Source of the DNA: Streptosporangiaceae bacterium
GTDB lineage: Bacteria > Actinomycetota > Actinomycetes > Streptosporangiales > Streptosporangiaceae
NCBI GenBank assembly: GCA_025934375.1
Contig: JAICYD010000009.1
Location: 32,835-96,834, forward strand
DNA: 64,000 nucleotides
Direction of reading: 5' to 3'
The position numbers and the translations under genes are program-made. Position 1 is the first letter of the stretch, and each line of letters begins with the position of its first letter. This document shows, piece by piece, positions 62,001-64,000 of this stretch. The notes below the pieces were generated by a model. The model searched no databases. It was not told where the DNA came from and saw only the letters and a list, made by a program, of their open reading frames with translations.

Positions 62001-63773
62001 CTAGGCGCGGCCGGTGCCGGTGGCCAGGGGGGCGGGCCAGGCGGCGGGGTCGGCCGGGTCGGGCGGCGCGGTGCGGCAGATGACGTAGTGGCGCGGGGTG
62101 ATGGCCGTGGGGTGGCGGGCGAGGGCGGCCATGCAGCGGGCGTGGGCCTGTTCCGGCGTGTAGACGATGTCGGTGGCGGTCAGGCAGGCGACCAGCGGGC
62201 GGCCGCCTGCTGAGGCGAAGACGCGGGCCACGGCGGGCGCGACGGCGTCGTCGACCAGGCGCTGCACGTCGGCGACGTCGACCCAGCAGTGGTCGATGAG
62301 CATCCGGTCCGGGGTGGCCGCCATGGGCTGCAGCCCGATGAGCGCGGGCATCCGGCTGGCGGGCAGGTCACCGCGGGCGGCGGCCACCAGCAGCCGCTCG
62401 GCGGCCAGCAAGACCGACTCCAGCTCGGCCCGCGGCAGCAGGCCGGTGTCGGAGCTCCACATGTCCACCCGCAGGCAGCCGTCGACCTGGGTGAGGCTGA
62501 ACCGGATCGGGCTTCCGTTGGCCGGCATCGGGCGCCACCGCAGCTCGGTCTTGGCCAGCGCGGCCTCGATCTGCGCGGGCTGCACACCGGCGCCCGGGGC
62601 AAGCGCGGACCACGACTCGGGGATGATGTTATTGAACAACGGGTCGTAGCTGAGGCGCAGGCCCCGCTCGTGCTCGATCCGTTTGTCTATGGCGTCCCGC
62701 TTGGCCGCGTCGTACCTGCCGTGACGGCTTGCTTTCATCACCGTGGTCCAGGTGTGGCGGATCAGCTCATCGAAGCTCTTTTCAGCGGTCTCGACGGTGG
62801 CGAGGGCGCCCTGGGACAGGGCGCCGACGTAGTTCGCCATGCGACGCTCGAAACGGTTGCTGGAAATCAGCGGAAGCACCAGCTCCGGGTAGCTGGCGCG
62901 GCGGGCGACCACGGCGCAGATGGCGGCCAGCACGATGCTGGACCGGCTGGCCCGGGTGCGCGCCGCCACCCGCTGCACGGCCATCGCGGCGGCGACCGAC
63001 GACAGCTCGACGGCCAGTGACTCGCCGCTGGGCCGGGCGCCCGGCAGCGCGTACAGGCAGTGGGGGATCCGGCGTGCCTGCTCCCGCATGTGCGCCAGGG
63101 CGGCCTCGGCCTTGCGCCGCTCGGCTGCCGTGGCCTCCAGTTCGGCCTGGTCCAGCGGCTGGTGGCCGGGCGGGGCGGGGGGCCGCCGAATGGGATCGCT
63201 GAGCAGTTCGGCGAAGTCGCGCTTGAGGACCTCGATTGAGCCGTGGTCCATGGCCATGTGCGTGAACCCGGTGGCGCACGCGATGACCCGGTCGCCCGCG
63301 TCCGGGGCGACGGCCACCGCCACCCGCACCGGACACCCCGGATCGTGTGACTCGCGCAGCCACCGGGTGAGCGCCTCGGCCACCGCGGGCCGGTCTCGCG
63401 GTCCCCACTGTCCCTCGCCCAGCGAGCAGACCTCCAGCAGCTGAACGCCGGACCCGGCGACCCGCTGGCACGGCTGCTCGCCGGGCACGTAGCTGGTGCG
63501 CAGCGACTCGTGCCGCGCGATCAGCGCCGCGACCGCCCTGGCCGCGTCGCTGACGGACACCATCGCCGGCACCGGGAGCTCGGCGCACAAGACCGCGTAG
63601 AAGTGCTTGGGCATCTGCCTCAGCCACATGTGGATGTTGAGCTGGCCCAAGGTGAACGGTCCCTCGCCGGCCCGCTCCCCGGTGAAGGCGACCGGGATCG
63701 GCCGCACCGGGGTCAGCTGCACGCGGCGCCGGTGGTGCTGGCAGGTTTCGGGTTCGGTCTCGGTTCTCGTCAC
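62001..63773 (-). CDS. Stand-alone condensation-domain protein, downstream copy of a tandem pair
   Basis: A 590-aa condensation-superfamily protein. LGQLNIHMWLRQMP is near the start, ALIARHESLRTSY follows, and the active motif is T-H172-M-A-M-D176-H, keeping the HxxxD of the fold but lacking the final Gly. The C-terminal lobe includes SSNRFERRMANYVGALSQG. GTG 63773 is preferred: it lies 2 bp after the stop of the upstream copy (translational coupling) and begins VTRTETEPET. A longer TTG 63803 start would overlap that gene. Its C-terminal 60 codons are nearly identical to those of the upstream copy. Confidence 0.75.
   Translation of the reverse strand: MTRTETEPETCQHHRRRVQLTPVRPIPVAFTGERAGEGPFTLGQLNIHMWLRQMPKHFYAVLCAELPVPAMVSVSDAARAVAALIARHESLRTSYVPGEQPCQRVAGSGVQLLEVCSLGEGQWGPRDRPAVAEALTRWLRESHDPGCPVRVAVAVAPDAGDRVIACATGFTHMAMDHGSIEVLKRDFAELLSDPIRRPPAPPGHQPLDQAELEATAAERRKAEAALAHMREQARRIPHCLYALPGARPSGESLAVELSSVAAAMAVQRVAARTRASRSSIVLAAICAVVARRASYPELVLPLISSNRFERRMANYVGALSQGALATVETAEKSFDELIRHTWTTVMKASRHGRYDAAKRDAIDKRIEHERGLRLSYDPLFNNIIPESWSALAPGAGVQPAQIEAALAKTELRWRPMPANGSPIRFSLTQVDGCLRVDMWSSDTGLLPRAELESVLLAAERLLVAAARGDLPASRMPALIGLQPMAATPDRMLIDHCWVDVADVQRLVDDAVAPAVARVFASAGGRPLVACLTATDIVYTPEQAHARCMAALARHPTAITPRHYVICRTAPPDPADPAAWPAPLATGTGRA
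62004..62186 (-). repeat. Direct repeat copy A (condensation gene 3' end)
   Basis: 183 bp aligning without gaps to 63818-64000, with about a dozen mismatches. The period is 1814 bp. It encodes the shared C-terminus of the two condensation-domain proteins. Confidence 0.85.
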
Positions 63774-63775
63774 GG

Positions 63776-64000
63776 TCAGCCTGCCTCTCTGCAAGGGAGC
63801 CAACCACGCCCGGCCGCAGCGCGGCCGGTGCCGGTGGCCAAGGGGGCGGACCAGGCGCTGGGGTCGGCCGGGTCGGGCGGCGCGGTGCGGCAGATGACGT
63901 AGTGGCGCGGGGTGATGGCGGTGGGGTGGCGGGCGAGGGCGGCCATGCAGCGGGCGTGGGCTTGTTCCGGGGTGCGGACGGCGTCGGTGGCGGTCAGGCA
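63776..64000 (-). CDS. Condensation-domain protein, C-terminal end (partial, upstream tandem copy)
   Basis: Only the last 74 codons lie in the window, entering from the right edge. They match the C-terminus of the 62001-63773 gene closely (RHYVICRTAPPDPADP). The final 14 or so codons differ because the stop TAG of the sister gene is replaced, so this copy runs on to TGA 63778-63776, directly before the next gene's GTG. It is probably a full-length gene outside the window and the first of a two-gene operon. Confidence 0.75.
   Translation of the reverse strand, partial: CLTATDAVRTPEQAHARCMAALARHPTAITPRHYVICRTAPPDPADPSAWSAPLATGTGRAAAGRGWLPCREAG
63818..64000 (-). repeat. Direct repeat copy B (condensation gene 3' end, cut by window edge)
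   Basis: Second copy of the 183-bp repeat. It continues past the window edge, so the true length of the duplication is unknown. Confidence 0.85.

Noticed and set aside
1..64000. tRNA, rRNA or riboswitch genes
   Set aside because: Reading both strands by eye showed no cloverleaf, rRNA core sequence or known riboswitch consensus; a covariance-model scan would be needed to exclude divergent ones.

Overview
This is a high-GC window with GTG and TTG starts, actinobacterial Scr1-type XRE/DUF397 pairs, SARP regulation, several mycothiol-type MDMPI/DinB proteins and ECF sigma signalling. It comes from a filamentous actinomycete (Actinomycetota). I cannot fix the genus from sequence alone.

Left part (1-23.7 kb) is accessory genome. 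It holds an Asp23-like gene tail, a glutaredoxin-thioredoxin reductase fusion, two XRE (DUF5753) regulators, and an intact IS66-family insertion with 19-bp inverted repeats and an 8-bp target duplication (5147-6914). Next come an IS110 remnant and broken genes (aldo/keto reductase, TetR tail, reductase tail), an ECF sigma factor with its membrane partner, and a frameshifted methyltransferase. Then follow secreted FG-GAP, RICIN, GH18-like and RCC1 proteins, several of them damaged.

Centre and right (23.8-57.5 kb) is an enediyne biosynthetic locus. UnbV (E4), UnbU (E5), the iterative enediyne PKS (KS-AT-ACP-KR-DH-PPTase), the E10 hotdog thioesterase, an E6-type flavin reductase and an E7-type P450 form one tightly coupled + strand operon (23838-35185). 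The second part (53140-57456) holds two DUF1702 proteins (E2/E3 type), a DUF5987/E8-like domain fused in frame to the second of them, and an E9-type GMC oxidoreductase. The E2/E6-E9 complement resembles nine-membered enediyne loci. Between the two parts lie a response regulator, a SARP with an 11-bp-periodic repeat near its promoter, a SagB-like flavin oxidoreductase, three AhpD-type proteins, an AraC regulator, a single-chain acyl-CoA carboxylase (1850 aa), a MetE-like methyltransferase, an MDMPI protein, a TetR and a histidine kinase. A second, paralogous kinase follows the GMC gene. The right edge carries stand-alone condensation-domain proteins, two of them tandem copies with nearly identical C-termini.

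The most surprising feature is an AhpD-like protein (48363-49388, minus) whose CxxC motif reads Cys-Phe-Tyr-UGA. Homologous sequence continues in frame beyond the UGA, and a 7-bp stem with a 5-nt loop starts its loop 17 nt downstream, fitting the bacterial SECIS rules. This is a candidate selenoprotein inside an enediyne locus. The locus also contains two ordinary CxxC relatives.
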